Positions 1-9,858 of a DNA stretch of 64,000 bases are shown here, one piece after another (positions within the stretch are counted from its first letter, which is position 1; every line of letters begins with the position of its first letter). The stretch is from Listeria cossartiae subsp. cayugensis. Lineage in GTDB: Bacteria; Bacillota; Bacilli; Lactobacillales; Listeriaceae. The notes under the pieces were generated by a model that had not been told where the DNA came from, made no database searches, and worked only from the letters and a program-made list of their open reading frames with translations. Where the stretch lies: assembly GCF_014229095.1 (NCBI RefSeq), contig NZ_JAARZC010000003.1, forward strand, positions 310,001 through 374,000, in the 5' to 3' direction. A program made the position numbers and the translations under genes.

Positions 1-527
1 GGACGGATGCACGAGCGGTCGAGCGTCTTGCGGAAAGTTTATTTAGTCGTGCTCCAAAAATTAAACGAGTTTTAGCAGTTGAAATTCCGGAAACTAGGTC
101 ATTTATGCATTTGGACACTGTTTTCACCATGGTTAATTTTGCGCAGTTCACCATTCACCCAGCTATTCAAAATCAACAAGGTGAGCTTAATGTTTATATT
201 TTAGAAAAAAGTGAGAATGGACTGGAAATTACGCCGCGCAGAGACTTTCAGCGAGTGATTGCGGAAGTTTTAGGCGAGCCGGAAGTTGATTTTATTCCTT
301 GTGGTGGGGAAGATGTGATTGTTTCAGCACGAGAACAGTGGAATGACGGGGCAAATACACTTGCGATTGCGCCGGGGGAAGTAATTACATATGATCGAAA
401 TCATGTCTCTAATAACCTTTTAAGAAGTGCTGGTATTAAGGTTCATGAAGTGATTAGTTCGGAGCTTTCTAGGGGGCGTGGTGGGCCTAGATGTATGACG
501 ATGCCGCTTGTTAGAGAAAATTTATAA
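1..527 (+). CDS. arcA: Arginine deiminase, C-terminal part
   Basis: This is the 3' part of a gene whose start lies before the window; the reading frame is open from base 3. Arginine deiminase hydrolyses L-arginine to citrulline and ammonia in the cytoplasm, the first step of the arginine deiminase pathway used for ATP and acid tolerance. Visible motifs are the HLDTVF segment with the catalytic histidine (about base 107) and the [10 protein letters not shown] segment near the C-terminus, whose cysteine is the nucleophile, so the catalytic end is intact. The stop is TAA at 525-527. The next gene, rpsF, has its own promoters, so arcA is probably transcribed separately. Confidence 0.93.
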   Translation, partial: TDARAVERLAESLFSRAPKIKRVLAVEIPETRSFMHLDTVFTMVNFAQFTIHPAIQNQQGELNVYILEKSENGLEITPRRDFQRVIAEVLGEPEVDFIPCGGEDVIVSAREQWNDGANTLAIAPGEVITYDRNHVSNNLLRSAGIKVHEVISSELSRGRGGPRCMTMPLVRENL

Positions 528-580
528 TAAGCCTTGAAAAACTGGGATTTTCCTGCAAAATACAACTTTCACAAAAAGTA

Positions 581-609
581 TTGTCGGCGATTTTGAGATG
601 TGCTATAGT
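581..609 (+). promoter_or_regulatory. Distal promoter of rpsF-ssb-rpsR
   Basis: A vegetative-type promoter: -35 TTGTCG at 581-586, 17-bp spacer, -10 TATAGT at 604-609. It lies about 200 bp before rpsF. Predicted by eye only. Confidence 0.5.
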
Positions 610-640
610 GTTTTCAAACCAGAAACTTTCGAGAAATATC

Positions 641-669
641 TTGCTGGTTAGTTTGCGCTATGATATAAT
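641..669 (+). promoter_or_regulatory. Proximal promoter of rpsF-ssb-rpsR
   Basis: -35 TTGCTG at 641-646, 17-bp spacer, perfect -10 TATAAT at 664-669 with an extended TG at 661-662. This is the stronger of the two candidates before rpsF and leaves a leader of about 130 nt. Confidence 0.6.
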
Positions 670-750
670 ATTTTATTGTGAGTAATTATAAATTATTCCT
701 TGCTCGCTCTTGATTTTAAGGCTTGCTAAAGGCAGTCTGAATTTCAGGGA

Positions 751-795
751 TATGGTGTGGTTTCATGCTATATCAGAGCCGCTTAAGACCACAAG
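751..795 (+). promoter_or_regulatory. Probable S6:S18-binding autoregulatory leader
   Basis: GTGGTTT at 757-763 can pair with AGACCAC at 786-792 (one G-U pair), enclosing an apical region with CCG at 779-781, directly before the rpsF ribosome binding site (AGGAGGT). A hairpin with an exposed CCG just before rpsF is the layout of the known S6:S18 mRNA leader, in which the ribosomal protein complex represses its own operon. The assignment rests on position and this pairing only. Confidence 0.5.
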
Positions 796-809
796 GAGGT
801 GTAGAGTAG

Positions 810-1103
810 ATGGCTAGAAAGTACGAAATTATGTACATCATTCGCCCAAACATTGAAGAAGATGAGAAAAAAGCTGTTGTAGAACGCTTTGACGGAATCT
901 TAACTGAAAATGGTGCGGAGATCATCGAATCAAAAGAATGGGGTAAACGTCGCTTAGCATACGAAATCAATGACTATCGTGATGGTTTTTACCACATCGT
1001 GAAATTAAACGCTGATAAAGCAGATTCTATCAACGAATTTGACCGTTTAGCTAAAATTTCTGATGATATCATTCGTCATATGGTAATTAAAGAAGAAGCA
1101 TAA
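810..1103 (+). CDS. rpsF: 30S ribosomal protein S6
   Basis: A 97-aa protein of normal S6 length, opening [10 protein letters not shown] and containing the characteristic [10 protein letters not shown] segment. S6 binds the platform of the 30S subunit together with S18, whose gene is two places downstream. A strong AAGGAGGTG ribosome binding site lies 8-9 bases before the ATG. It is the first gene of the rpsF-ssb-rpsR operon, an arrangement conserved in Firmicutes, and is probably feedback regulated through the leader hairpin at 751-795. Confidence 0.97.
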
Positions 1104-1158
1104 GAATTTATTCAAGGCTAGGACCTTGATTTACTAAACGAGAGGAGGTTGGTTTTGC

Positions 1159-1695
1159 ATGATGAATCGTGTAGTACTTGTAGGACGCTTAACAAAAGAT
1201 CCTGAATTACGTTACACTCCAGCTGGTGTGGCTGTTGCGACTTTTACATTAGCTGTAAATCGTACGTTCACTAACCAACAAGGAGAACGAGAAGCTGACT
1301 TTATTAATTGTGTTGTTTGGCGTAAACCGGCAGAAAACGTTGCTAATTTCCTGAAGAAGGGAAGCATGGCAGGCGTTGATGGCCGTGTTCAAACTCGTAA
1401 TTACGAGGGGAACGACGGTAAACGTGTTTATGTGACAGAAATTGTAGCGGAGAGCGTTCAATTCCTTGAACCGCGTAATTCTAATGGCGGTGGCGGAAAT
1501 AACTATCAAAGTGGCAATAACAACAATAATTATAATAGCGGTGGTAATAACTTCGGACAAGCGCCTACAAATAACGGTGGATTCGGACAGGACCAGCAAC
1601 AATCTCAAAATCAAAATTATCAATCCACTAACAATGATCCTTTTGCAAGTGATGGTAAGCCAATCGACATTTCTGATGACGATTTGCCATTCTAA
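1159..1695 (+). CDS. ssb: Single-stranded DNA-binding protein
   Basis: A 178-aa SSB that coats single-stranded DNA in replication, repair and recombination. The N-terminal OB fold (about residues 1-105) opens [21 protein letters not shown] low-complexity Gly/Asn/Gln linker follows (about 110-160), and the acidic tail ends DDDLPF, the docking site for partner proteins. It sits between rpsF and rpsR. GAGGAGG at 1142-1148 serves the ATG at 1159; an in-frame ATG three bases later is equally possible. Confidence 0.97.
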
Positions 1696-1738
1696 TTTCA
1701 TTTTAGCGGTTTGAACTTTAAGATAGGAGGAACTTTCA

Positions 1739-1978
1739 ATGGCTGGAGGACGCAGAGGCGGACGCCGTCGGAAAAAAGTATGTTACTTTACTTCCAATGG
1801 TATTACGCATATCGACTATAAAGATGTAGAACTTCTTAAAAAATTCGTTTCCGAACGTGGTAAAATTTTACCTCGTCGTGTAACTGGAACAAGCGCTAAA
1901 TATCAACGTAAACTTACTGTTGCTATCAAACGCTCTCGCCAAATGGCATTACTACCATTTGTTGCTGAAGAAAAATAA
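1739..1978 (+). CDS. rpsR: 30S ribosomal protein S18
   Basis: A 79-aa basic protein of normal S18 length with an Arg/Gly-rich N-terminus and the family segment [18 protein letters not shown]18 binds S6 on the 30S platform. An AGGAGG site precedes the ATG. It is the last gene of the operon, followed at once by a strong terminator. Confidence 0.97.
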   Translation: MAGGRRGGRRRKKVCYFTSNGITHIDYKDVELLKKFVSERGKILPRRVTGTSAKYQRKLTVAIKRSRQMALLPFVAEEK

Positions 1979-1988
1979 AAATAATTTT

Positions 1989-2022
1989 AACAGTCTAGAA
2001 TTTATTTCTAGGCTGTTTTTTT
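1989..2022 (+). terminator. Terminator of rpsF-ssb-rpsR
   Basis: Stem AACAGTCTAGAA (1989-2000) with TTCTAGGCTGTT (2006-2017), followed by a T-run. A typical Rho-independent terminator just after rpsR. Confidence 0.85.
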
Positions 2023-2132
2023 ATTGGAAACAAATCTAAATACTCAAAAACCAAGACTTAAGAAGGAAGCCTGTGTTAAACATTCGTGTTATTCTTGGAA
2101 AGAAGTAAAAAAATACACAGGGGGAAACAAAC

Positions 2133-2732
2133 ATGTATAAAAAATTGGCAACAGTAGGAGTAGCGGTATTATTAGTGGGTGCGCTATCGGCATGCGGCTC
2201 GAATGATGACAAGGATACATCATCAAACAGCAGCAGCCAAGAAACTACTACTAGCAAGAGCGACAATAACGAAAGCCTACAAAATAAAAGCTTCGATATG
2301 AGCTACGAAGACGCGATAAATGCATTCAAAGAGAAACATGGGGATGCAGAAATATCTAGTGTGGAATTAGAGAAAAACTTGGGAAAATACGTGTACAAAG
2401 TTGATGGGATTTCAAATGACAATGAGTACGAAATGAAATTCAATGCCGAAACAAAAGAACAGTTAAGCGACGAAACAGACAAACTTGACCGAGAAGATGC
2501 TGGCGGAGTAGAAAAAGAAAACGAAAAAATCAGCTTAGATGGCATTAAAACACCAAAAGAAGCGATGGATAAGGCTGTAACTGAACAAGCTGGAGACGTA
2601 ACGAGTTGGAAAATAGAAAGAGAATTAGATACAACTTATTATGAAGTGACCGTAAAACAAGATAATAAAAAATACGAAATTAAGCTAAATGCAAAAACTT
2701 TAGACGTACTTCAAACAGAACAAGATGATTAA
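2133..2732 (+). CDS. PepSY-domain lipoprotein
   Basis: A 199-aa predicted lipoprotein. The signal peptide ends in a lipobox (LSACGS, cysteine near residue 21), followed by a Ser/Thr/Asn-rich linker to about residue 50. Two similar alpha/beta modules follow (about 55-115 and 125-197), each pairing a helix resembling YEDAINAFKEKHGDA with a strand resembling YVYKVDGI, the PepSY pattern. PepSY domains are linked to inhibition of extracytoplasmic peptidases, but the target here is unknown. The gene stands alone between two terminators, just before agr. GGGGGAAA before the ATG serves as ribosome binding site. Confidence 0.8.
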   Translation: MYKKLATVGVAVLLVGALSACGSNDDKDTSSNSSSQETTTSKSDNNESLQNKSFDMSYEDAINAFKEKHGDAEISSVELEKNLGKYVYKVDGISNDNEYEMKFNAETKEQLSDETDKLDREDAGGVEKENEKISLDGIKTPKEAMDKAVTEQAGDVTSWKIERELDTTYYEVTVKQDNKKYEIKLNAKTLDVLQTEQDD

Positions 2733-2741
2733 TAAAATATG

Positions 2742-2782
2742 AAAAGCAAGCTGTGAATATTCTTTCATAGCTTGCTTTTTTT
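2742..2782 (+). terminator. Terminator after the PepSY lipoprotein gene
   Basis: Long stem AAAGCAAGCTGTGAA (from 2743) with TTCATAGCTTGCTTT, followed by a run of T. Confidence 0.85.
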
Positions 2783-2939
2783 ATGAATAAAAATACTGAA
2801 ATATAATATTAATATAGGCTCTTAGTCCTATGAGGCAGATCTTTGTACACGTTTGAAAATTCTGAACTGTATCCAAAAAATCGCCAATTTTCCCCTTTTT
2901 GAGTCGTTCATGACAAGAATCGGACATTTCATTACATTT

Positions 2940-2970
2940 TTGGTTATTACAGGTAAATTCGTTGTAAAAT
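2940..2970 (+). promoter_or_regulatory. Probable agr operon promoter
   Basis: A -10-like TAAAAT at 2965-2970 lies 20 bp before the agrB start, with a weak -35 TTGGTT at 2940-2945 and a long 19-bp spacer. A weak -35 and long spacer fit a promoter needing an activator, as AgrA does at the staphylococcal P2 promoter. I could not place AgrA direct repeats with confidence. Otherwise the interval 2783-2939 shows nothing. Confidence 0.4.
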
Positions 2971-2989
2971 ATTAGTGGAGGTGAATTAG

Positions 2990-3604
2990 TTGAGTAATTT
3001 TACCGCAAAAGTCCCTTTGTCAGAAAGAATGGCGGATGTTTTGATTTCGAAAGACCGCTGGAAGGATGATGAAGAAGGTTATTTAAAAGTAAAATATGGA
3101 CTGGAAATAATTTTAATTAATGCTATGAAGTTTGCTCTCGTATACGGTATTGCCTTAGTAACAGGGCTTTTGCTGCAAACGGTGACAGTGCATCTGTCGT
3201 ATTTATGGCTTAGACGGTATTCTTTTGGATTACACGCAACCAAAACATTAAATTGTACGTTGATTAGCTTGATGATGTTTGTGTTCGCGCCATTCGTTTT
3301 TCAAAATATCCCCTCTAATAATTGGATTGTTTTAGGTGCATTTGGTTTCATACTACTCAACATGTTTTTATTCGCTCCGGCAGATACAGAGAATTTGCCT
3401 TTAATCGGTGCAGAACACCGAAAAACACTAAAAAGAAAAGCGATGATAGGAACGCTAATTTTAACGGGAATTGCGTTACTAATACCATTCGCTGAGATGA
3501 AAACATTAATCATGTTAGGTTCTTTGTTTCAGGTGATAAGCATAAATCCACTTACTTACAAACTATTAAGAAGGAGGTATCGGAACTATGAGAAATATGA
3601 ATAG
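2990..3604 (+). CDS. agrB: AgrB, autoinducing peptide processing protease
   Basis: A 204-aa polytopic membrane cysteine protease that cuts the AgrD precursor and helps form the cyclic autoinducing peptide. The active pair is visible as His82 and Cys89 in GLHATKTLNC. Several hydrophobic segments follow (about 40-70, 90-130 and 150-185). The start is TTG at 2990 behind GTGGAGGTG. It is the first gene of agrBDCA and its 3' end overlaps agrD by 17 bases. Confidence 0.93.
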   Translation: MSNFTAKVPLSERMADVLISKDRWKDDEEGYLKVKYGLEIILINAMKFALVYGIALVTGLLLQTVTVHLSYLWLRRYSFGLHATKTLNCTLISLMMFVFAPFVFQNIPSNNWIVLGAFGFILLNMFLFAPADTENLPLIGAEHRKTLKRKAMIGTLILTGIALLIPFAEMKTLIMLGSLFQVISINPLTYKLLRRRYRNYEKYE

Positions 3605-3749
3605 ATCGGTTGGTAATTTCCTCTCTAGAAAGCTAGAAGAAAAATCCATGAAAGTTGCGGATTCTTCTATGAGTAAGGCTTGCTTCATGTTTGTATACGA
3701 ACCAAAAAGTCCATTCGTAAAAATGCAAGAAAAAAACGAAAATAAATAA
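3588..3749 (+). CDS. agrD: AgrD, autoinducing peptide precursor
   Basis: A 53-aa peptide: an amphipathic N-terminal leader (MRNMNRSVGNFLSRK), a central SSMSKACFMFVYEP segment, and a charged C-terminal tail of the kind AgrB removes. The cysteine of CFMFV would form the thiolactone or lactam-like ring; a cyclic CFMFV pentapeptide is the reported Listeria signal. The strong AAGGAGG site lies inside the end of agrB, suggesting translational coupling. Stop at 3747-3749. Confidence 0.93.
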   Translation: MRNMNRSVGNFLSRKLEEKSMKVADSSMSKACFMFVYEPKSPFVKMQEKNENK

Positions 3750-3844
3750 ATTAAAAACTGTATAACGTCAAAATTCATGCTAAAATAAAAAGAAGGCAAA
3801 CTTACATATTTAAACATAGATATTTTAGACAGTGGAGGACTAAT

Positions 3845-5140
3845 ATGTTTAGTATTTTGATGGCATTTATACAGATAACGGGTATTTTTATAGCAATCCA
3901 GATTTTAACAAACAAAGTTTTTTCAATTAAAGAGGGAGTGGTCACTGTAGCAATTGCTATGGTAGCCTTCCCTTTATTTACATTAGTTCAGTACTGGTCG
4001 ATGATTTTAGTGTTACTGGTTTTTGTAAGTGCCTTATATTGGAAGAATAAAAATGTAATCGTTTCAGGCTCGATTACACTTGTAGTTATTATTTTGCTTA
4101 CTATTAGTGATTCTATAGTAGGTTTTATTTTAGTACCGGGGTTACATTTTGAATACGATGAAATATTTAATGAATTATTACCAACATTAATTTATTGCGT
4201 AGGGATGCTGACGAACTTGTTGGTGCTTTCTTTTCTTCTTAGAAAGCTCATTGAAAAAGTTGATTTATCTAGATTTGTTGAACATAGAAAGTATGCGTAT
4301 ATTATTTTCTCTATCGTTGCACTTACGGTTTTAGCGTTTTATATGAATATTTACGCGGGCTCGATTGCAGGTTTCGATGGTTCAGTTTTGAAAATTAATA
4401 CGCTTATTTTTACGGGTTATACCATTTTGTTAATAGTTATAGTGACGGTTGTTATTAATACAGCGACTAACGAACTTAAAGTACAGAATCAGAAGGAACA
4501 GCTAGAACAGTTACAGGATTATGTTACTACATTAGAGTCCCTGCATAGAGAAATGCGCGTTTTTCGTCATGATTATGTGAATATCTTGTCTACACTTGTG
4601 GGATATATTGATAATAATGATATGCCGGGTTTGAAATATTACTTTGAAAATAATATTGTACCTATAAATAAAACAATTGAATCGAACAACTATAAGATTT
4701 CATTGCTGCAAAATATTCACGTGATTGAACTAAAAGGTTTACTGGCAGTTAAGTTAATACGAGCTCAAGAACTGAAAATTGATGCGATTTTGGAAGTAGT
4801 TGAACCGATTGATAAGATTTCGATGGATAGTATAGATTTATGTAAAGTTGTTGGAATCTTGCTGGATAATGCGGTTGAAGCGGCGCTAACTTGTGAAAAT
4901 CCAGTTATTCGGATTGCGTTTGTGAAAAAAGGCGATAGCATCATCATTGTGTTTGCAAATAGCTTACCGGTGAATATGCCGCCTGTATATAAAATATTTG
5001 AAGAAGGTTTCTCGACAAAAGGGGAAGGTCGCGGTTTAGGTCTTGCTAGTTTGCGGGAGATTATGAAGAAATATTCGCACGTTGCCTTAGATACGAAAGT
5101 GACCAATAGAGAAGTTATTCAAGAACTAGAAATTATGTAG
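3845..5140 (+). CDS. agrC: AgrC, sensor histidine kinase
   Basis: A 431-aa membrane receptor kinase for the Agr peptide. About six hydrophobic segments fill residues 1-205, followed by a coiled-coil-like linker (about 207-235). The phosphoacceptor His242 lies in FRHDYVNILSTL, an HDY motif of the HPK10 class. The ATPase domain has the N-box (LLDNAVEAAL) and a glycine-rich lid (GEGRGLGLASL). Its partner agrA follows after 18 bases. GTGGAGG precedes the ATG. Confidence 0.95.
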   Translation: MFSILMAFIQITGIFIAIQILTNKVFSIKEGVVTVAIAMVAFPLFTLVQYWSMILVLLVFVSALYWKNKNVIVSGSITLVVIILLTISDSIVGFILVPGLHFEYDEIFNELLPTLIYCVGMLTNLLVLSFLLRKLIEKVDLSRFVEHRKYAYIIFSIVALTVLAFYMNIYAGSIAGFDGSVLKINTLIFTGYTILLIVIVTVVINTATNELKVQNQKEQLEQLQDYVTTLESLHREMRVFRHDYVNILSTLVGYIDNNDMPGLKYYFENNIVPINKTIESNNYKISLLQNIHVIELKGLLAVKLIRAQELKIDAILEVVEPIDKISMDSIDLCKVVGILLDNAVEAALTCENPVIRIAFVKKGDSIIIVFANSLPVNMPPVYKIFEEGFSTKGEGRGLGLASLREIMKKYSHVALDTKVTNREVIQELEIM

Positions 5141-5158
5141 AAGAATGGGGATGAATTT

Positions 5159-5887
5159 ATGCTACCGGTTTTTATTTGTGAAGATAACAGAATGCAGCGA
5201 GAAAGGTTAACGAAATATATTGAAGACTATATAATGGTTGAACATTTTGATATGAAGTTAGAACTTTCGACAGGAGATCCGTTTGAGTTAGTATCACGAA
5301 TGCCTTCACATCAAGGTATGGGACTTTACTTTTTAGATATTGATTTAGGGCAACCGGACATGAATGGTTTTGAATTAGCTCAAGAAATTCGGAAATTTGA
5401 TCCGAGGGGCTTCATTATTTTCATTACGACACATGCGGAATTGAGCTATATGACTTTCACGTATAAGGTGGAAGCGCTTGATTACATCATTAAAGATGAT
5501 ATTGATATGTTGCATGACCGAGTGCTGTCTTGTATGAAGCAAGCGGAAGAACGGATTTCTAACGATCAAGATATGCAGAAATATTTTACGTTTAAAGTGT
5601 CGGATAAGAAGATTATTCATGAACTTTTAGATGATATCTTATTTTTCGAAACAGCGCCGACAATTCATAAAGTAATTTTACATGGTAAAAATCGTCAAGT
5701 GGAGTTTTATGGTAAGTTGAAAAATATTGAGAAAATGTTGGACGAATCCTTTTATCGGTGCCATCGTTCGTATATTGTGAATAAGAAAAACATTCATGAG
5801 CTGGATGCGACAAAAGGCGTGGTAAAGATGTCTAATGGAGAGAATTGTTACGCATCATCGAAGTTAATTAAAAGTTTGAGTTTATAA
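5159..5887 (+). CDS. agrA: AgrA, LytTR response regulator
   Basis: A 242-aa regulator. The receiver domain (about 1-125) has acidic residues at 8-9 (CEDN) and the likely phosphorylated Asp60 in FLDIDLGQ. The C-terminal LytTR DNA-binding domain (about 140-240) has the family segment FYRCHRSYIVN. AgrA would activate the agr promoter when AgrC senses the peptide. It is the last gene of the operon, with a terminator overlapping its end. Confidence 0.95.
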   Translation: MLPVFICEDNRMQRERLTKYIEDYIMVEHFDMKLELSTGDPFELVSRMPSHQGMGLYFLDIDLGQPDMNGFELAQEIRKFDPRGFIIFITTHAELSYMTFTYKVEALDYIIKDDIDMLHDRVLSCMKQAEERISNDQDMQKYFTFKVSDKKIIHELLDDILFFETAPTIHKVILHGKNRQVEFYGKLKNIEKMLDESFYRCHRSYIVNKKNIHELDATKGVVKMSNGENCYASSKLIKSLSL

Positions 5888-5914
5888 AAGTGGCCTTAAT
5901 GGTCGCTTTTTTTG
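5887..5914 (+). terminator. Terminator of agrBDCA
   Basis: AAGTGGCC pairs with GGTCGCTT (some G-U pairs) around a short loop and is followed by seven T, starting at the agrA stop codon. Confidence 0.75.
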
Positions 5915-6053
5915 TACGATACTGGGTTTGTATTTGATGAAATGGTGAAATATAGGTAAAATAATAGTGGTGAATTGTTAGTTCAGTTTATGTTATGATA
6001 TAGGTACTCAATTTCAGACAAAAGGTATGTAAAAAAATGGGGAGCTGGATGAA

Positions 6054-8027
6054 ATGTCAGGCTATTTTCAAAAACGAATGCTTAAATATCCATTATACGG
6101 TCTGATTGCAGCGACAATTATTCTGGGCGTAATCACGTTCTTTTTTTCATGGTGGTTATCGGTATTAGTTGTTGTTGGTGGGATTATTCTTACAGTTGCG
6201 ATGTTTTACTTTGAATATCGCCTGAATGAAGACGTTCAACTATATGTTTCTAATTTAACATATCGGATTAAGCGCAGTGAGGAAGAAGCGCTTGTGGAAA
6301 TGCCGATGGGAATATTGCTGTATGATGAACATTACAAAATTGAATGGGTTAACCCGTTTATGTCGAAATACTTTGATAAGAAAGAGTTAATTGGGGAGTC
6401 CTTGGAAGAAGTGGGACCAGAATTTCTGGACGTGATTACTGGGAATGATGAAAAGGGGATTATGTCGATTGCTTGGCGTGATCACCGTTTTGATACGATA
6501 GTAAAGCGTAAAGAGCGGATTTTATATTTATATGACCGGACGGAATATTATGATTTAAATAAGAAATATCAAGCGAATAAATCTGTTTTTGCGGTTATTT
6601 TCTTAGATAATTACGATGAATGGGCGCAAGGTATGGATGATAGACGTCGTAGTGCTTTGAACAACTTGGTGACGTCAATGTTGACTAACTGGGCTAGAGA
6701 GCACCGAATCTATTTGAAACGGATTTCTACGGATCGCTTTATGGCCTTTTTGACAGAGGAAATGTTGAAGCGACTGGAAGAGGAGAAGTTTCAAATTTTG
6801 GACCGGATTCGCGAACGGACGTCGAAGCAGAATATTCCTTTGACGCTTAGTATTGGGATTGGTTATAAGGAAGATGATTTGATTCAGCTAGCGGACTTGG
6901 CGCAGTCTAGTCTGGACCTTGCTTTAGGGCGCGGCGGAGATCAGGTCGTAATTAAGCAACCAGAAGGAAAAGTACGTTTTTATGGCGGGAAAACCAACCC
7001 GATGGAAAAACGGACTCGGGTTCGCGCACGTGTTATCTCGCAAGCCTTGCAAGAGCTAATTACGCAAAGTGATCAAGTTTTTGTTATGGGGCACCGCTAT
7101 CCGGATATGGACGTAATTGGTTCGAGTCTTGGTGTGATGCGGATTGCGGAGATGAATGATCGCAATGCTTATGTGGTTGTGGAACCTGGCAAAATGAGTC
7201 CAGATGTGAAGCGACTGATGAATGAAATTGAAGAATATCCGAATGTAATTAAAAATATTGTTACGCCGCAAGTTGCGCTAGAAAATATTACCGAGAAGAG
7301 TTTGCTTGTTGTTGTTGATACGCACAAACCTTCGATGGTTATTAATAAGGAATTGCTTGACTCAGCTACGAATGTGGTTGTTGTCGATCATCACCGTCGT
7401 TCAGAGGAATTTGTTGGAAGTCCGGTGCTTGTTTATATCGAGCCATATGCGTCATCTACTGCCGAATTGATTACGGAGCTGTTTGAGTACCAACCTGATT
7501 TAGAACAAGTTGGGAAAATTGAAGCGACGGCACTTCTTTCGGGGATTGTGGTTGATACGAAGAACTTTACGCTTAGGACTGGGTCGCGAACGTTTGATGC
7601 GGCAAGTTATTTGCGGTCGCTTGGTGCGGACACGATTTTAGTTCAGCAATTTTTGAAAGAAGATATTACTACTTTTACACAGCGAAGTCGTTTAGTGGAG
7701 TCGCTTGAAATTTATCATGACGGCATGGCGATTGCGACTGGACATGAAGACGAGGAATTTGGCACGGTCATTGCAGCGCAGGCGGCGGATACGATGCTTT
7801 CGATGGAAGGTGTGCAGGCGTCCTTTGTCATTACGCTACGTCCGGACAAATTAATCGGGATTAGCGCGAGGTCACTTGGTCAAATCAATGTGCAAGTCAT
7901 TATGGAAAAACTAGGTGGTGGCGGACATTTATCGAATGCGGCTACACAGCTTAAAGATGTTACAATTGCAGAAGCAGAAAAACAATTAATTAGCGCCATT
8001 GATGCGTATTGGAAGGGAGAAACATAA
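6054..8027 (+). CDS. gdpP: GdpP/PdeA, cyclic-di-AMP phosphodiesterase
   Basis: A 657-aa membrane enzyme that hydrolyses c-di-AMP to pApA and so controls cell-wall stress, osmolyte uptake and beta-lactam tolerance. Order of parts: two transmembrane segments (about 12-55), a PAS-like domain (about 85-150), a degenerate GGDEF domain (about 170-305), a DHH domain with [11 protein letters not shown] (about residue 345) and VVVDHHRR (about 443), and a DHHA1 domain with GGGGH (about 621). Length and order match the family. It precedes rplI and dnaB, the usual Firmicute arrangement. Confidence 0.96.
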   Translation: MSGYFQKRMLKYPLYGLIAATIILGVITFFFSWWLSVLVVVGGIILTVAMFYFEYRLNEDVQLYVSNLTYRIKRSEEEALVEMPMGILLYDEHYKIEWVNPFMSKYFDKKELIGESLEEVGPEFLDVITGNDEKGIMSIAWRDHRFDTIVKRKERILYLYDRTEYYDLNKKYQANKSVFAVIFLDNYDEWAQGMDDRRRSALNNLVTSMLTNWAREHRIYLKRISTDRFMAFLTEEMLKRLEEEKFQILDRIRERTSKQNIPLTLSIGIGYKEDDLIQLADLAQSSLDLALGRGGDQVVIKQPEGKVRFYGGKTNPMEKRTRVRARVISQALQELITQSDQVFVMGHRYPDMDVIGSSLGVMRIAEMNDRNAYVVVEPGKMSPDVKRLMNEIEEYPNVIKNIVTPQVALENITEKSLLVVVDTHKPSMVINKELLDSATNVVVVDHHRRSEEFVGSPVLVYIEPYASSTAELITELFEYQPDLEQVGKIEATALLSGIVVDTKNFTLRTGSRTFDAASYLRSLGADTILVQQFLKEDITTFTQRSRLVESLEIYHDGMAIATGHEDEEFGTVIAAQAADTMLSMEGVQASFVITLRPDKLIGISARSLGQINVQVIMEKLGGGGHLSNAATQLKDVTIAEAEKQLISAIDAYWKGET

Positions 8028-8029
8028 TT

Positions 8030-8476
8030 ATGAAAGTTATTTTCTTGAAAGACGTAAAAGGTAAAGGTAAAAAAGGTGAAACTAAAAATGTTGCTGATGG
8101 TTACGCAAATAATTTTTTAATTAAAAATGGTTACGCGGTTGAGGCTAACAATGCGGCTTTAAGCACACTTTCAGCTCAAAAGAAAAAAGAAGATAAAGTT
8201 GCTGCTGAAGAATTAGCTGAGGCAAAAGCTTTGAAAGAAAAAATGGAAAATTTAACAGTGGAATTAAAAGCGAAGTCTGGTGAAGGCGGCAGATTGTTTG
8301 GTTCTATTACATCTAAACAAATTGCTCAAACGCTTGAAAAAACACATGGTATTAAAATAGATAAACGTAAAATGGATCTACCGGATGCGATTCGAGCTTT
8401 AGGGCATACGAAAGTGCCGGTGAAATTGCACCATGAAGTAACGGCAACACTTGATGTACATGTTAGTGACGAATAA
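8030..8476 (+). CDS. rplI: 50S ribosomal protein L9
   Basis: A 148-aa protein with the two-lobed L9 layout: an N-terminal RNA-binding lobe ([17 protein letters not shown]), a long charged central helix (about 45-75) and a C-terminal lobe. L9 binds 23S rRNA at the base of the L1 stalk. I chose the ATG at 8030 because GGAAGGGAG precedes it and it gives the standard N-terminus; a longer frame from 8009 would overlap gdpP without a binding site. It sits just after gdpP and before dnaB. Confidence 0.96.
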   Translation: MKVIFLKDVKGKGKKGETKNVADGYANNFLIKNGYAVEANNAALSTLSAQKKKEDKVAAEELAEAKALKEKMENLTVELKAKSGEGGRLFGSITSKQIAQTLEKTHGIKIDKRKMDLPDAIRALGHTKVPVKLHHEVTATLDVHVSDE

Positions 8477-8500
8477 TTTTTCTTAAGGGAGCGTAAGACA

Positions 8501-9853
8501 GTGGATAATAATTTCCAGGACAGAACACCACCACAAAATATTGAAGCCGAACAAGCTGTACTGGGCGCGATATTTCTTGAGCCAAATGCGCTGATTACTG
8601 CTTCTGAAATTTTAATGCCGGATGATTTTTATCGCACTGGTCACCAAATCATTTTTGAAACGATGCTTGATTTGAATGACCATGGGAAGGCTGTCGATGT
8701 ATTAACAGTGTATGAGTCGCTTGCTGCCAAAGGTAATTTGGAGGACGCAGGTGGTTTGCCTTATTTGACGGAACTATCCGGGGCTGTGCCAACTGCTGCT
8801 AACTTAGAATACTATGCGCATATTATCGAGGATAAGGCGCTTCTGAGACGTTTAATTAGAACGGCTACCCAAATTGCGACAGATGGTTATTCGCGCGAGG
8901 ACGAGCTCGACATGCTTATGGACGAGGCGGAAAAGAGTATCTTGGAAGTTTCGCAACGTAAAAATGTCGGCGCGTTCAAGAATATTAAAGATGTCCTTGT
9001 TAAAACATATGATGATATTGAAATTTTGCACAATCGTAAAGGTGATATTACTGGGATTCCAACAGGATTTAATGAGCTGGACAAAATGACAGCTGGATTT
9101 CAGCGGAATGATTTAATTATTGTTGCCGCGCGTCCTTCCGTTGGTAAAACAGCATTTGCCTTGAATATTGCGCAAAATGTTGCGACGAAAACGGACGAGA
9201 ATGTGGCCATTTTTAGTTTGGAAATGGGTGCGGAACAGCTTGTTATGCGTATGCTTTGTGCAGAAGGTAATATTAATGCGCAGAATTTACGGACGGGTGC
9301 TTTAACGAGCGATGATTGGCAAAAGCTGACAATCGCGATGGGTACACTTTCTAATTCTGGGATTTATATTGATGATACGCCAGGTGTTCGTGTGAATGAG
9401 ATTCGTTCCAAATGTCGTCGTTTAAAACAAGAAACTGGTCTTGGCATGATTGTGATCGATTACTTGCAACTTATTGCGGGGAGCGGTCGTGGTGGCGAAA
9501 ATAGACAACAAGAGGTTTCTGAAATTTCTCGGTCGTTGAAAGCTTTGGCGCGGGAACTTGAAGTGCCGGTAATTGCACTTTCGCAGTTATCTCGTAGCGT
9601 AGAGCAACGTCAAGATAAGCGCCCAATGATGTCAGATATTCGTGAATCCGGTTCGATTGAGCAAGATGCGGATATCGTAGCCTTTTTATACCGGGAAGAT
9701 TACTATGATCGGGAAGGTGAAAATGACGGCACGATTGAGATTATTATTGCGAAACAACGTAATGGTCCTGTTGGTGACGTCAAACTAGCCTTTGTAAAAG
9801 AATATAATAAGTTTGTGAATTTAGAAGTGCGGTACGACGACGCAATGGCTTAA
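8501..9853 (+). CDS. dnaB: Replicative DNA helicase DnaB (DnaC in Bacillus)
   Basis: A 450-aa hexameric 5'-3' helicase at the replication fork. The N-terminal helical domain (about 1-105, IEAEQAVLGAIF) is followed by the RecA-like motor with Walker A RPSVGKTAFA (about residue 211), Walker B-like MIVIDYLQLI, and SQLSRSVEQR near the end. The start is GTG at 8501 behind AAGGGAGC. It follows rplI by 24 bases and ends at a terminator. Confidence 0.96.
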   Translation: MDNNFQDRTPPQNIEAEQAVLGAIFLEPNALITASEILMPDDFYRTGHQIIFETMLDLNDHGKAVDVLTVYESLAAKGNLEDAGGLPYLTELSGAVPTAANLEYYAHIIEDKALLRRLIRTATQIATDGYSREDELDMLMDEAEKSILEVSQRKNVGAFKNIKDVLVKTYDDIEILHNRKGDITGIPTGFNELDKMTAGFQRNDLIIVAARPSVGKTAFALNIAQNVATKTDENVAIFSLEMGAEQLVMRMLCAEGNINAQNLRTGALTSDDWQKLTIAMGTLSNSGIYIDDTPGVRVNEIRSKCRRLKQETGLGMIVIDYLQLIAGSGRGGENRQQEVSEISRSLKALARELEVPVIALSQLSRSVEQRQDKRPMMSDIRESGSIEQDADIVAFLYREDYYDREGENDGTIEIIIAKQRNGPVGDVKLAFVKEYNKFVNLEVRYDDAMA

Positions 9854-9858
9854 TGAGG

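Noticed and set aside
1249-1701. 150-codon minus-strand frame over ssb
   Set aside because: Antisense shadow of the Gly/Asn-rich ssb codons; no start signals.
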